Made by a program: the position numbers and the translations under genes. DNA of 64,000 nt from Blautia argi (GTDB lineage: Bacteria > Bacillota > Clostridia > Lachnospirales > Lachnospiraceae), in the NCBI RefSeq assembly GCF_003287895.1, contig NZ_CP030280.1, positions 2,979,501 to 3,043,500 of the forward strand. Reading direction: 5' to 3'. Below the pieces are notes generated by a model. That model had not been told where the DNA came from. It did no database searches and saw nothing but the letters and a program-made list of their open reading frames with translations. Of the stretch, positions 9,280 to 17,727 are shown piece by piece. How positions within the stretch are numbered: position 1 is the stretch's first letter; each line of letters starts with the position of its first letter.

Positions 9280-11055
9280 TTGAAAAAATTTTTCCCACGG
9301 CTCTCCCGAAAAATTCTGCTGCTGATTTCCCTTCTCTTCCTGGGCTTTTTCTCCCTTTTCTTTCTGAAAGACCGGCTTTTCCCCTCCTGGGATACCCGCT
9401 TTGAGCGCTTTACCAATGCGCTTTTCCGCGAGGAACTTTCTGCAAATACCCTGAATTTGCATTATACGCTGGCGTATCCGGAAAAGTACCATATAAAAGA
9501 TTACGACATCAGCTTTGGAAACATGAACCCCAGCAAACTGCAGGAAAATTTTACTTCTATAAAAACGTTAAAAAAGGAATTAGAGGAATATCCCATATCC
9601 AAGTTGTCACCGGAAAATCAAATCCTCTATGACATACTGCGTCTGCATCTTTCCACAGAGCTTTCCTGCAAAGACTGCTATATGCTGCAGGAGCCTCTTG
9701 GTCCCAATCTGGGGGTTCAGGCACAGCTTCCTGTCCTGCTGGCAGAATATACCTTCCGCACTCCAACCGATGTCAAAGATTATCTTTCCCTGCTTTCCTC
9801 CCTTCCTGATTACTTCTCTGAAATTCTCAGTTTTGAAAAGGAAAAATCCAATCAGGGACTTTTTATGAGCAATACAAGCGCTGACCGAGTCATTCAGCAA
9901 TGCAGAGAATTTTGCAAAAATCAAAATTCCCATTACCTTTCCAAAACTTTTCAGGAACGGATAACAGAACTTCAAAATAAGAAACTCATCACCCAAAAGC
10001 AGGCTGATTCCTACATAAAGACCCAGAAAAAAATTTTAAAAAAGTGTATTTTTCCTGCTTACCAGACTCTGGCAGAAGAACTGGAGAAATTAAAGGGAAC
10101 CGGAAAAAATGAAAATGGACTTGCGTTTCTTCCAAATGGAAAAAACTATTATCTTTATCTGGTAAAAAGCAGTACGGGAGATTACCGCTCCATCAAAGAA
10201 ATCCAGCAAACCCTGTACCGTCAGCTTTTTTCTGACTTTGAGGAAATTCAGAAACTGGTTCAAAAAGACCCTGATATTTTCATAAAGGCTTCCCAGCTTC
10301 CTCAAACTTCCTCCTATTCTCCGGAACAGATGCTGGATTACTTAAACCGCGTTATGACAGATGACTTTCCTTCTCTTACGGTCGAGGATTATGAAGTAAA
10401 ATATGTGCCTGAATCCATGGAAAGTTTCTCCAGTCCTGCCTTTTATCTTACGCCTCCGGTGGATACTCTGACCCCAAATACCATTTACATTAACCAAAGC
10501 AGCACGGTTTCCTCCACGGAGCTTTTCACCACCCTTGCACACGAAGGATTTCCGGGACATCTGTATCAAACTGTTTCCTTTGGAAAACAGGACTGCCCTC
10601 CTGCCCGTCACCTGTTGGGCTGCAGCGGCTATACAGAAGGCTGGGCAACTTATGTGGAAGACATGTCCTACCGCTATGCCTGCGATTTTTTGAAAACAGA
10701 TCCAGAAGTAATGGAATTTCTCCGACTGAACCGTTCTATTACCCTGTGTCTGTATTCCATTCTGGATACCGGGATTCACTACACAGGCTGGAATTTTGCC
10801 ACGGTGCAAAAACTCCTGGAAGGCTTTGGCATCACAGACGCCTCTGTCTGTCAAGAAATCTTCCAGTATATTGTAGAAAACCCTGCCAACTATTTAAAAT
10901 ATTATCTGGGCTTTCTGAATTTTCAGGCTTTAAAAAACAGCGTACAGGAAATCCAGAGCAATGCTTTTCATCTGAAAGCCTTTCACCAGAATCTTTTGGA
11001 AATCGGCCCTGCGCCCTTCCCTGTTGTGAAAAAATATCTTCTTATGAAATACTGA
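9280..11055 (+). CDS. DUF885-family zinc metallopeptidase, membrane-anchored
   Basis: This 591-residue protein has an N-terminal hydrophobic segment (ILLLISLLFLGFFSLFFL, residues about 12-29), so it is anchored with the catalytic part outside or is secreted. The catalytic motif is THEGFPGHLYQ-like (sequence LAHEGFPGHLYQ), the HExxGH-type zinc site of the DUF885/M32-like peptidases. The downstream GYTEGWATYVEDMSY supplies the third ligand Glu. It probably cleaves peptides; the substrate is unknown. The start is taken as TTG at 9280 because AGAGG lies seven bases upstream and no better start exists. It is the only rightward gene in this block and is followed by a bidirectional terminator. Confidence 0.82.
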   Translation: MKKFFPRLSRKILLLISLLFLGFFSLFFLKDRLFPSWDTRFERFTNALFREELSANTLNLHYTLAYPEKYHIKDYDISFGNMNPSKLQENFTSIKTLKKELEEYPISKLSPENQILYDILRLHLSTELSCKDCYMLQEPLGPNLGVQAQLPVLLAEYTFRTPTDVKDYLSLLSSLPDYFSEILSFEKEKSNQGLFMSNTSADRVIQQCREFCKNQNSHYLSKTFQERITELQNKKLITQKQADSYIKTQKKILKKCIFPAYQTLAEELEKLKGTGKNENGLAFLPNGKNYYLYLVKSSTGDYRSIKEIQQTLYRQLFSDFEEIQKLVQKDPDIFIKASQLPQTSSYSPEQMLDYLNRVMTDDFPSLTVEDYEVKYVPESMESFSSPAFYLTPPVDTLTPNTIYINQSSTVSSTELFTTLAHEGFPGHLYQTVSFGKQDCPPARHLLGCSGYTEGWATYVEDMSYRYACDFLKTDPEVMEFLRLNRSITLCLYSILDTGIHYTGWNFATVQKLLEGFGITDASVCQEIFQYIVENPANYLKYYLGFLNFQALKNSVQEIQSNAFHLKAFHQNLLEIGPAPFPVVKKYLLMKY

Positions 11056-11097
11056 GTTGAACTACCAAGCCGGCCGGCAACCCCGGGCTTATAAAAT

Positions 11098-11169
11098 AAA
11101 AAGCCGCCGCACAAGTTCAGCACCGGAATCCCTCTGTATTCCCCTTTGCTGTTTGTGCGGCAGCTTTTT
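11098..11169. terminator. bidirectional terminator between convergent genes
   Basis: AAAAAGCCGCCGCACAA at the left pairs with TTGTGCGGCAGCTTTTT at the right with a single non-Watson-Crick position and a 37-base loop. A and T tails are present on both sides. It lies between the rightward peptidase gene and the leftward marR gene, whose stop is inside the right arm. Confidence 0.8.
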
Positions 11170-11617
11170 ATACTTTTTCCTTCTGATACGAATCAAAAAA
11201 CTCTCGAAGATTCAGCAGCGATTTTACCAACACCTCCTGCTGGCTTTCGTCCAAATCCTTCAGCACTGCCTGTATCATTCCCTCGTGAAATTTCGTATGA
11301 TGTGCATTGGCTCTTCGCCCCTTTTCAGTAAGGGAAATCAGCACCACCCTTCGGTCTTCTTCACTTCGTTCCCGATGAACATAGCCTTTTTTTACCAGAC
11401 CGTTGATTGCTATAGTCAGAGTTCCCACCGTCACAGACAGGGATTTTGCAACCGAAGACATGTTTCTCGGACTTTCCTCTCCAATAGCTTCTATAATATG
11501 CATATCATTCACAGAAATATCTTTAAACTCAGGAGTAATCAGCGCTTTTCCTTCAATATCCATGATTTCCTGAAAAAGATTTACCAGGATATCATGAAAA
11601 ACCTCATAATGTTTCAC
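11168..11617 (-). CDS. MarR-family transcriptional regulator
   Basis: This 149-residue winged-helix DNA-binding protein carries the MarR pattern. The helix-turn-helix is RNMSSVAKSLSVTVGTLTIA, and the wing is GYVHRERSEEDRRVVLISLT with the conserved D-R-R. It is preceded by a helical dimerisation part and followed by a long C-terminal helix. The sequence resembles the FabT-like branch that controls fatty-acid genes in Firmicutes, but no fab genes are adjacent, so the target is unknown. It is a single gene; the stop lies in the arm of the terminator. Confidence 0.85.
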   Translation of the reverse strand: MKHYEVFHDILVNLFQEIMDIEGKALITPEFKDISVNDMHIIEAIGEESPRNMSSVAKSLSVTVGTLTIAINGLVKKGYVHRERSEEDRRVVLISLTEKGRRANAHHTKFHEGMIQAVLKDLDESQQEVLVKSLLNLREFFDSYQKEKV

Positions 11618-11711
11618 TCTATCACGCCTTTTCTGATTTTATTGTAGTTTATGTTCCTATTTCTTTCATTATAGCCGATTCAGCCCTTAAACACAATGAG
11701 ATTTTGCGGAA

Positions 11712-11763
11712 AAAAGCAGATACTGTAAAGCCCAAACGGAATACAGTATCTGCTTTCTTTTTC
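11712..11763 (-). terminator. terminator after pduL
   Basis: Read leftward, AAAGCAGATACTGTA pairs with TACAGTATCTGCTTT around an 18-base loop, and the right arm is followed by a T-rich run. It lies 23 bases after the pduL stop. Confidence 0.8.
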
Positions 11764-11785
11764 TCCTCTGTCACAAGACCTCAGA

Positions 11786-12358
11786 TTATTTTACAATCAT
11801 TTCTCCATAGCATTCTTTTCCAGGAGCCAGAGCATTTGCTTCATCTGTGTCAATGTGTGCTGCTGTTGCGTAAGATGCGCTTACACGAACAACAACGTCA
11901 CCAAATGTAAGGCTTCTGCCGTTTGGAGATTCAATAGCAAGTTCTACGATCTGTTTGTCAGCTACGCCTGCTTTTTCAGCGTCTTCCGGTGTCATATGTA
12001 CATGACGTTTTGCAGAGATAACGCCTTCTGTCAGCTCTACTTCGCCTGCAGGTCCAACAATTTTACATGCACCTGATTCATTAATATCTCCGGATTCACG
12101 AATTGGAGCAACAACACCGATGCTTCTTGCATCTGTTAAAGAAACTTCTACCTGTGTATCCTTTCTTACCGGTCCTAAAACAGACATTTTCAGGCTGCCT
12201 TTTGTTCCGATAACTTCTACTTTTTCTTCACATGCGAACTGACCCGGCTGGCTCAACATTTTTTTCACGGTTAATTCGTGTCCTTTTCCGAACAGCACTT
12301 CCAGATGTTCCTGTGATAAATGCACATGTCTTGCAGATGTTTCTACTAATACTTTCAT
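11786..12358 (-). CDS. pduL: phosphate propanoyltransferase PduL
   Basis: This phosphotransacylase converts acyl-CoA and phosphate to acyl phosphate and CoA; it is 190 residues long. It has two zinc-binding modules: SARHVHLSQEHLEVLFG at the N-terminus and SAKRHVHMTPEDAEKAGV in the middle. The conserved C-terminal AAHIDTDEANA holds further ligands. It starts directly at the catalytic fold (MKVLVETSARHVHLS) and lacks the N-terminal extension that targets PduL to microcompartments. No shell genes are near. It is therefore likely a free cytosolic enzyme, perhaps replacing Pta in acetate or propionate formation. Confidence 0.92.
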   Translation of the reverse strand: MKVLVETSARHVHLSQEHLEVLFGKGHELTVKKMLSQPGQFACEEKVEVIGTKGSLKMSVLGPVRKDTQVEVSLTDARSIGVVAPIRESGDINESGACKIVGPAGEVELTEGVISAKRHVHMTPEDAEKAGVADKQIVELAIESPNGRSLTFGDVVVRVSASYATAAHIDTDEANALAPGKECYGEMIVK

Positions 12359-12423
12359 GTTTCAATCCTCCAGTTTTTTTGAAATATTCACTATCTTTTA
12401 TTATAACTTTTTCCCGGTGCTTG

Positions 12424-13044
12424 TCAACTTATATTCTTGTTTTCCTCCAGAAACTTCTCTTTTAAATAATGATATTCTTTTACAATCCCTCTGGTAATCT
12501 CATCTTCGCCAAAGCCTTTTACCGGACGATAAATCCGAAGCAAGGCTCTGTATCTCTTTTTCAGTTCCTCCAGATTTTTCACTCCTTTAAAATAGTGAAG
12601 GCGTACTTCGCTATCCCTGCCTTCTCCATTCCTGTCTTCCTCGGAAAAAGTAGACCATTTATAATCCGGACGCCGATAAAAAGCCTTTAAGCTGTCTGAA
12701 TTTCCCATATAAAATTTCCATATCCAACTGCAGACTGCCTCCAGAATCACCATAGCCATGCCCACGCCTGCTGCCGGAATATAAGCCAGTCCGCCTGCCA
12801 GAGCCATAGTCAGAAAAATCACTGCAATTCCGGGACCCTTTCCCTGTACCTGCAGAATAATTTCTGCTGCTGCGCCAATAGAAACCATAACTGCCGACAC
12901 AATACACACAAAGGAAACCACCGGCCCGCATAATTTTAGGAAAAACTGAATTCCCCGAATCAGAATAAACACTCCGATTAAAGGCACTGCCAGTAAGATT
13001 TTCAACAAGATAAACAGTATCCGCCACATCTTCTTTTTCTTCAT
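12424..13044 (-). CDS. membrane protein with degenerate J-domain-like tail
   Basis: This 206-residue protein has about four hydrophobic segments in the first 115 residues (ILFILLKILLAVPLIGVFIL; GPVVSFVCIVSAVMVSIG; IAVIFLTMALAGGLAYIP; AGVGMAMVILEAVCSW). A cytosolic C-terminal part follows. The end, NLEELKKRYRALLRIYRPV, then EDEITRGIVKEYHYLKEKF, has the helix pattern of a J-domain, but the catalytic His-Pro-Asp is replaced by R-P-V. It therefore probably cannot stimulate an Hsp70. No function is assigned. It lies between pduL and the his operon, read in the same direction. Confidence 0.65.
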   Translation of the reverse strand: MKKKKMWRILFILLKILLAVPLIGVFILIRGIQFFLKLCGPVVSFVCIVSAVMVSIGAAAEIILQVQGKGPGIAVIFLTMALAGGLAYIPAAGVGMAMVILEAVCSWIWKFYMGNSDSLKAFYRRPDYKWSTFSEEDRNGEGRDSEVRLHYFKGVKNLEELKKRYRALLRIYRPVKGFGEDEITRGIVKEYHYLKEKFLEENKNIS

Positions 13045-13147
13045 TATTTTACCTGCTTTTCTCTAAACTGTTTTCTTCTCTATGCTTCACAGTCTACCAC
13101 ATCTGGCAGGATTTTCACAGGAAAACCACGGAATTTTTTCATGTATA

Positions 13148-13474
13148 TCAGGTATTGTGGTCACTGACATGAAAAGTTTTCAGATTTCCTATTTTTTGCC
13201 GTCTTGCTTCCAGAATTTCTTCTACTTCCTCTACGGAAATACCCGCTTCAGACATCATAACCAGAAGATGATACAGCAAATCACAGATTTCATTTGCAGT
13301 ATCTATATTGTTTCCGTTTTTTGCTGCTATAATTACTTCACTGCACTCTTCCCCGCACTTTTTCAGAATTTTATCCATGCCCTGTTCAAAGAGATAGCAG
13401 GTATAAGAACCCTCCTGTTTTTCTTCTTTTCTCTTTTCGATAACCTCATATAATCCTTTGAATACATCTGTCAT
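13148..13474 (-). CDS. hisE: phosphoribosyl-ATP pyrophosphatase HisE
   Basis: This enzyme of the second step of histidine synthesis hydrolyses phosphoribosyl-ATP to phosphoribosyl-AMP. It is 108 residues long. The MazG-like all-helical fold shows in [20 protein letters not shown], then [12 protein letters not shown] and [15 protein letters not shown], which carry the Glu/Asp metal ligands. ATG at 13474 is preferred over an upstream in-frame Met at 13513, because it gives the family N-terminus [12 protein letters not shown] and an ATGA overlap with hisI. It is the last gene of the operon. Confidence 0.93.
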   Translation of the reverse strand: MTDVFKGLYEVIEKRKEEKQEGSYTCYLFEQGMDKILKKCGEECSEVIIAAKNGNNIDTANEICDLLYHLLVMMSEAGISVEEVEEILEARRQKIGNLKTFHVSDHNT

Positions 13475-13806
13475 AGCGTTTCTTCCTTTCCTGTTATTTG
13501 TCTGAAAAAGCAACTGTGCGAGCCTGTATGACAGGCTGCTCCACTCTGAATTACGGTAATCAGAACCGTATCTTTATCGCAATCTCCCTTTATATCTACA
13601 ACCCTCTGCACATGTCCTGATGTAGCTCCTTTGTTCCACAACTCCTGTCTGGAACGGCTATAAAACCAGGTATATCCTGTTTCTAAGGTCTTCTCAAAAC
13701 TTTCCTGATTCATATAAGCCAGCATCAACACTTCTCCTGTTTCTGCTTCCTGTATAATCGCGGGAAGCAGCTCTGACTTTCTGAAATATTCCTCTATATC
13801 CTTCAT
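13471..13806 (-). CDS. hisI: phosphoribosyl-AMP cyclohydrolase HisI
   Basis: This cytoplasmic enzyme opens the adenine ring of phosphoribosyl-AMP, the third step of histidine synthesis. It is 111 residues. Family motifs are [20 protein letters not shown], the [11 protein letters not shown] loop, [11 protein letters not shown] (metal-binding acidic cluster) and the C-terminal cysteines in CHTGSHSC. It is a separate protein rather than an IE fusion. It overlaps hisE by four bases and follows hisF by three. Confidence 0.94.
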   Translation of the reverse strand: MKDIEEYFRKSELLPAIIQEAETGEVLMLAYMNQESFEKTLETGYTWFYSRSRQELWNKGATSGHVQRVVDIKGDCDKDTVLITVIQSGAACHTGSHSCFFRQITGKEETL

Positions 13807-13809
13807 TTT

Positions 13810-14572
13810 TCAAAATCTCCTTACCGGTATATTCTCCTTCTGCAGATATTCTTTTACTTCGTCTATTGTCAATTCCTTATAGTGGAATAACGAAGCTGCC
13901 AGGGCTGCATCTGCACCGGTTTCCTCAAACACCTGAGAAAAATGCTGTAATTTTCCACAGCCGCCGCTGGCAATTACCGGAATGGAAACCTGGCCGCATA
14001 CGGCATTTAAAAGTTCCAAATCAAAACCTTCTCTGTCCCCATCTGTATCCATAGAAGTCAGCAAAATTTCTCCTGCTCCCAGTCTTTCACATTCTTTTGC
14101 CCACCGGACAGCGTCCAGTCCTGTATCCTTCCGCCCTCCATGAATAACCACGCGAAAAGCTCCCCTTTCATCTCTTTTTGCATCAATGGCTGCCACCACA
14201 CACTGACTTCCAAACACCTCCGCCGCCTCTTTAATAAGCTCCGGATTTTTTCACTGCCGCAGAGTTTACCGCTACCTTATCAGCCCCTGCCCTCAAAATT
14301 TCCCGGAAGTCCTCCACACTGGAAATCCCGCCTCCCACGGTGAGAGGAACAAAAACCTTTTCCGCGGTTTTTCGCACTACCTCTGCCATCGTCTTTCTGC
14401 CTTCATGGGTTGCCGTAATATCCAGAAAGCAGATTTCATCTGCCCCCTGCCTGTCGTATGCAATGGCACATTCCACCGGGTCGCCCACCTCCCGGATTCC
14501 CGTAAAATGTATGCCTTTTACCACCTTTCCGTCCCTGACGTCCAGACAGGGAATAATCCTCTTTGCCAGCAT
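13810..14572 (-). pseudogene. hisF: imidazole glycerol-phosphate synthase subunit HisF, one-base frameshift
   Basis: This is the cyclase subunit of IGP synthase, which works with HisH. The N-terminal half (start 14572) reads [20 protein letters not shown], with the first catalytic Asp, up to [10 protein letters not shown]. The second half resumes in another frame as [14 protein letters not shown] and contains the second catalytic Asp in LLTSMDTDG and IPVIASGG. Taking one T from the six-T run at 14246-14251 gives the expected [15 protein letters not shown]. Both halves are otherwise perfect, so this is probably a homopolymer sequencing error. Its start overlaps the hisA stop by one base. Confidence 0.92.
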
Positions 14573-15292
14573 TATTGCTCACCTGCCTTCTCTATGGCTT
14601 TCTTCAGGCTGAGATTGCCGGTATAAACAGCTTTTCCGCAGATACAACCATATAACCCAAGCCTTTTGCACGCCTCAATATCCTCTATAGAACGGACGCC
14701 ACCGCTGGCAATAATCCTGCAGGATACGGTTTCTTTCAACCTTTCCAGCTGTTCCAGATTTACACCCTGCAGGGTTCCGTCTTTTGCAATATCTGTATAA
14801 ATAATGGTTTTCACACCCATCTGTTCCATTGTTTTTGCCAGCTCCAGATAAAAAAATGTACTCTTTTCCAGCCAGCCTTCTACTGCCGGAATGCCTTCTT
14901 TCGCATCAATTCCCACTGCAATTTTATCTCCGAAGGTTTTCACGGCTTCTTTCGTCAGAGCAGGATTTTTAATTGCTGTAGACCCCAGAATCACACGGGA
15001 AATCCCATTTTCCAAATACCATTCTATGGTCTTCATTATCCCGTATCCCACCTCCTACTTCTACCAAAAGCGGGGATTCCTTTGCCACCTTTAAAAAGAT
15101 TTCTCCATTCACCGGACAGGCTGCTTTTGCACCGTCCAAATCTACCATATGTATCCATTTTGCTCCCTGTTTGGCAAAATTCTTTGCTGTTTCTAACGGG
15201 TCTTCCGCTACCTGATGAGCGGTACTGTAATCCCCCTGTATCAATCGCACACAGGTTTTGTCCTTAATATCAATCGCCGGTAAGATAATCAT
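14572..15292 (-). pseudogene. hisA: HisA, ProFAR isomerase, one-base frameshift
   Basis: HisA is the TIM-barrel isomerase of the fourth step of histidine synthesis. The first part (start 15292) reads MIILPAIDIKDKTCVRLIQG, with the catalytic Asp, up to LLVEVGGGIRD. The rest reads MKTIEWYLENGISRVILGST, then IYTDIAKDGTLQGVN (second catalytic Asp) and IASGGVRSIEDIEA in a second frame. Removing one T of the pair at 15036-15037 joins them as GGGIRDMKTIEWYLENG. A sequencing insertion is the simplest explanation. The start overlaps the hisH stop by four bases. Confidence 0.92.
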
Positions 15293-15894
15293 GCATTCAC
15301 CACCTCTGCAAATTTTTTCAGCATATTCAGTCCCACAGTTCCGCTTTTTTCAGGGTGAAACTGAGCTCCATATATATTATCCTTTCGTACCAGAGCCGGA
15401 ATCTCCTCTCCATGAAAGGTTGTACAGGAAAGATATTCCTGCTCTGTTTCTGCCCGATAGGAATGGACAAAATACACTCTGGCACTTTCCTCCATTCCCT
15501 CTGTCATTACGCATGGATTTACAAGATGCAGTTCATTCCAGCCCATATGGGGAATTTTTTCTTCCTTTCCATCTATTTTAACAATCTGCCCCGGTATCAG
15601 ACCAAGCCCTTTTGTCTGTTTAAATTCATAACCTTCTTCAAACAAAAGCTGCATGCCAAGACAAATCCCAAGAAGAGGTTTTTTTCCTGCTTCCTCCTGA
15701 ATCACGGATACCAGGGCTTTCCTTTCCAGCCTTTCCATGGCGTCCGGAAAAGCTCCCACACCCGGCAGAATCAAGGCGTCTGCCTGCCTTATTATTTCTG
15801 CGTCTTCTGTTATGCAATGCTCTATCTGCAGGTAGCTTAAAGCATTTTTTACACTGAAAAGATTTCCTGCTCCATAATCAATAATCGCTATCAT
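15289..15894 (-). CDS. hisH: imidazole glycerol-phosphate synthase subunit HisH
   Basis: This is the glutaminase subunit that feeds ammonia to HisF. It is 201 residues, a class I glutamine amidotransferase. It has IIDYGAGNLFSVKNAL at the N-terminus, the nucleophile in LLGICLGMQLLF (Cys near residue 80), and the catalytic His and Glu in GAQFHPEKSGTVG. The full triad is present and the length is normal. It overlaps both hisB and hisA by four bases. Confidence 0.95.
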   Translation of the reverse strand: MIAIIDYGAGNLFSVKNALSYLQIEHCITEDAEIIRQADALILPGVGAFPDAMERLERKALVSVIQEEAGKKPLLGICLGMQLLFEEGYEFKQTKGLGLIPGQIVKIDGKEEKIPHMGWNELHLVNPCVMTEGMEESARVYFVHSYRAETEQEYLSCTTFHGEEIPALVRKDNIYGAQFHPEKSGTVGLNMLKKFAEVVNA

Positions 15895-16472
15895 TCCAAC
15901 ACTCCCTTTGATGAAAGAACACCCCTGCCTGTTTCTGTTACTGCCTCCCTTAGTGCATGAGCAAAGGCTTTAAAAAGAGCTTCTGCCTTATGATGATCAT
16001 TCTCTCCATATAAAACCTTCATGTGCAGTGTAATTCCTGCCTGAAAAGCAAAGGCGCGAAAGAATTCTTTTATCATACAACAGTCCAAAGTACCGATTCT
16101 TTCATTTTCATACGATGCTTCGTAGACCAGAAAAGCCCTGCCACTGATGTCCAGAGAACAAAAACTGAGAGCTTCGTCCATGGGAATACATGCAGTTCCA
16201 TACCTGCGGATTCCGCCTTTTTCTCCTAAAGCTTTAGCAAAAGCCTGTCCCAGAACAATCCCCAAATCCTCTGCGCTGTGATGACAGTCCACTTCCAAAT
16301 CCCCTCGCATGGAAAGCTGTATATCAAACCCTCCATGTACACACAGAGCCTGGAGCATATGGTCCAGAAATCCAATTCCACAGGTACCTTTGCAGATGCC
16401 CTGTCCGTCCATATCCCACGATAAAGCTATCTGTGTTTCCTTTGTATTTCTTTCTATTTTTGCCTTTCTCAA
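15891..16472 (-). CDS. hisB: imidazoleglycerol-phosphate dehydratase HisB
   Basis: This enzyme performs the dehydration of IGP to imidazole acetol phosphate; it is 193 residues. The two manganese-binding repeats are seen as GFLDHMLQALCVHGGFDI with DCHHSAEDLGIVLGQAF, and FRAFAFQAGITLHMKVLYG with NDHHKAEALFKAFAHAL. It is monofunctional, as usual in Firmicutes, without the phosphatase domain found in E. coli. It overlaps hisH by four bases and follows hisC by 36. Confidence 0.96.
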   Translation of the reverse strand: MRKAKIERNTKETQIALSWDMDGQGICKGTCGIGFLDHMLQALCVHGGFDIQLSMRGDLEVDCHHSAEDLGIVLGQAFAKALGEKGGIRRYGTACIPMDEALSFCSLDISGRAFLVYEASYENERIGTLDCCMIKEFFRAFAFQAGITLHMKVLYGENDHHKAEALFKAFAHALREAVTETGRGVLSSKGVLE

Positions 16473-16508
16473 CGCTCTTTTCTCCTTTCCATTCCGGCAG
16501 TAATTCCT

Positions 16509-17555
16509 CTATAAAATCTTTTCTACCGCCTGTAAAACTGCTTTATTTTCCTTATGATTTCCTGCACAAATCCTTAAATATCCATTCATAAAACGCACCG
16601 AAATCCCTTCTTTTTTCAAAGCCTCAAACAGACTCTTTGCTCCCTCAATTTCTATATAAATAAAATTTGTACTGGTTGGATAAATTTTTCGGATTCTTTC
16701 TTTTTTCTCTTCAATCTTCTTTAATCCTGTATACAATTCTGCTGTTGCTTCCCGAATCTTTTCTGTACATTCCCGAAGATAATCCTGATGTTTCAACACA
16801 GCACACCCGGCTGCCTGTGTCAGCGAATTGACATTGTATGGAGATTTTACTGCTTTTAAAACTCCTGTAATATCCCTGTTTGCTGCCGCAAAGCCCAAAC
16901 GGATAGCTGCCATTCCAAAGGCCTTTGAACAGGTTTTCAATACAATTAAATTTGTATAATTTTCCACTTCATTAAGTACAGAGCCTTCTGAAAAGTCCAT
17001 ATAGGCTTCATCTACGACTACCAGTGCATCTATCTCTCTTACTACCTTTAAAACGTCTTCCCTTTCTAACTTCAATGCTGTGGGATTACAGGGATTTGAA
17101 AAAATAAGCAGCCCTGCGCTGCATTCCCGAACCTTTTGTATCAAATCCTCTGCACAAAGCTGCATATCCTGTTTTTCCAATACCTGAACCTTTACGCCTG
17201 CAGCCTGTGCGTAGAACTCATACATGGAAAAATCAGGACTTACGGTTACCATACTTTCTCCGGGGATTAAAAAACTTTGAATAATCAGAGAAATCAACTC
17301 GTCCGAACCGTTTCCGGCCGTAATAAGTGTTGAAGGAATGTGAAAAAATTCCCCAAAGCACTGACAAAGTTCTCTTGCTTCAGGGTCGGGATAACGATGA
17401 AATTCCACCTGTCTGATTGCCTCTAAAACGTCTTTTCTGATATTTTCCGGCAAATCCAGAAAGCTTTCATTTGCGTCCAGACGAACCTGATAAACTTCTG
17501 TAACCGGCTGATAGGACTGAAGCTTTTTCAGTCTTTCCGGTATCTCATATGCCAT
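16509..17555 (-). CDS. hisC: histidinol-phosphate aminotransferase HisC
   Basis: This PLP enzyme converts imidazole acetol phosphate to histidinol phosphate; 348 residues. Fold-type I landmarks are VRLDANESFLDLP, TAGNGSDELISLII, LIFSNPCNPTALKLE, VVVDEAYMDFSEG and the PLP Lys in VLKTCSKAFGMAAIRLGFA. The start is ATG at 17555 with GGAGGAAAAATT before it. That ribosome site directly abuts the left target duplication of the insertion sequence, so the element separates hisC from its promoter at 21324-21352. Expression would depend on read-through or a promoter in the element. Confidence 0.95.
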   Translation of the reverse strand: MAYEIPERLKKLQSYQPVTEVYQVRLDANESFLDLPENIRKDVLEAIRQVEFHRYPDPEARELCQCFGEFFHIPSTLITAGNGSDELISLIIQSFLIPGESMVTVSPDFSMYEFYAQAAGVKVQVLEKQDMQLCAEDLIQKVRECSAGLLIFSNPCNPTALKLEREDVLKVVREIDALVVVDEAYMDFSEGSVLNEVENYTNLIVLKTCSKAFGMAAIRLGFAAANRDITGVLKAVKSPYNVNSLTQAAGCAVLKHQDYLRECTEKIREATAELYTGLKKIEEKKERIRKIYPTSTNFIYIEIEGAKSLFEALKKEGISVRFMNGYLRICAGNHKENKAVLQAVEKIL

Positions 17556-17570
17556 AATTTTTCCTCCTAT

Positions 17571-17578
17571 CCCCTGCT
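17571..17578. repeat. left target-site duplication, 8 bp
   Basis: CCCCTGCT, repeated exactly at 19455-19462, flanks the inverted repeats of the insertion sequence. On the minus strand the undisrupted junction would read AGCAGGGGATAGGAGG, giving the native hisG stop (TAG) overlapping the hisC ribosome site. Confidence 0.9.
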
Positions 17579-17727
17579 GGTAGTGTCAAAAACTACCCAT
17601 TTTTTATTGTTTAAATCTATTAAAAACCTTGATTTTTAGGGAAATCTGCAATAAAAAGAGCATTGACCTCCCTTTTTTGGTATAATGTCAATCGCCAAAC
17701 CAACATCCCCGAAAGGAGCCAATGCTC

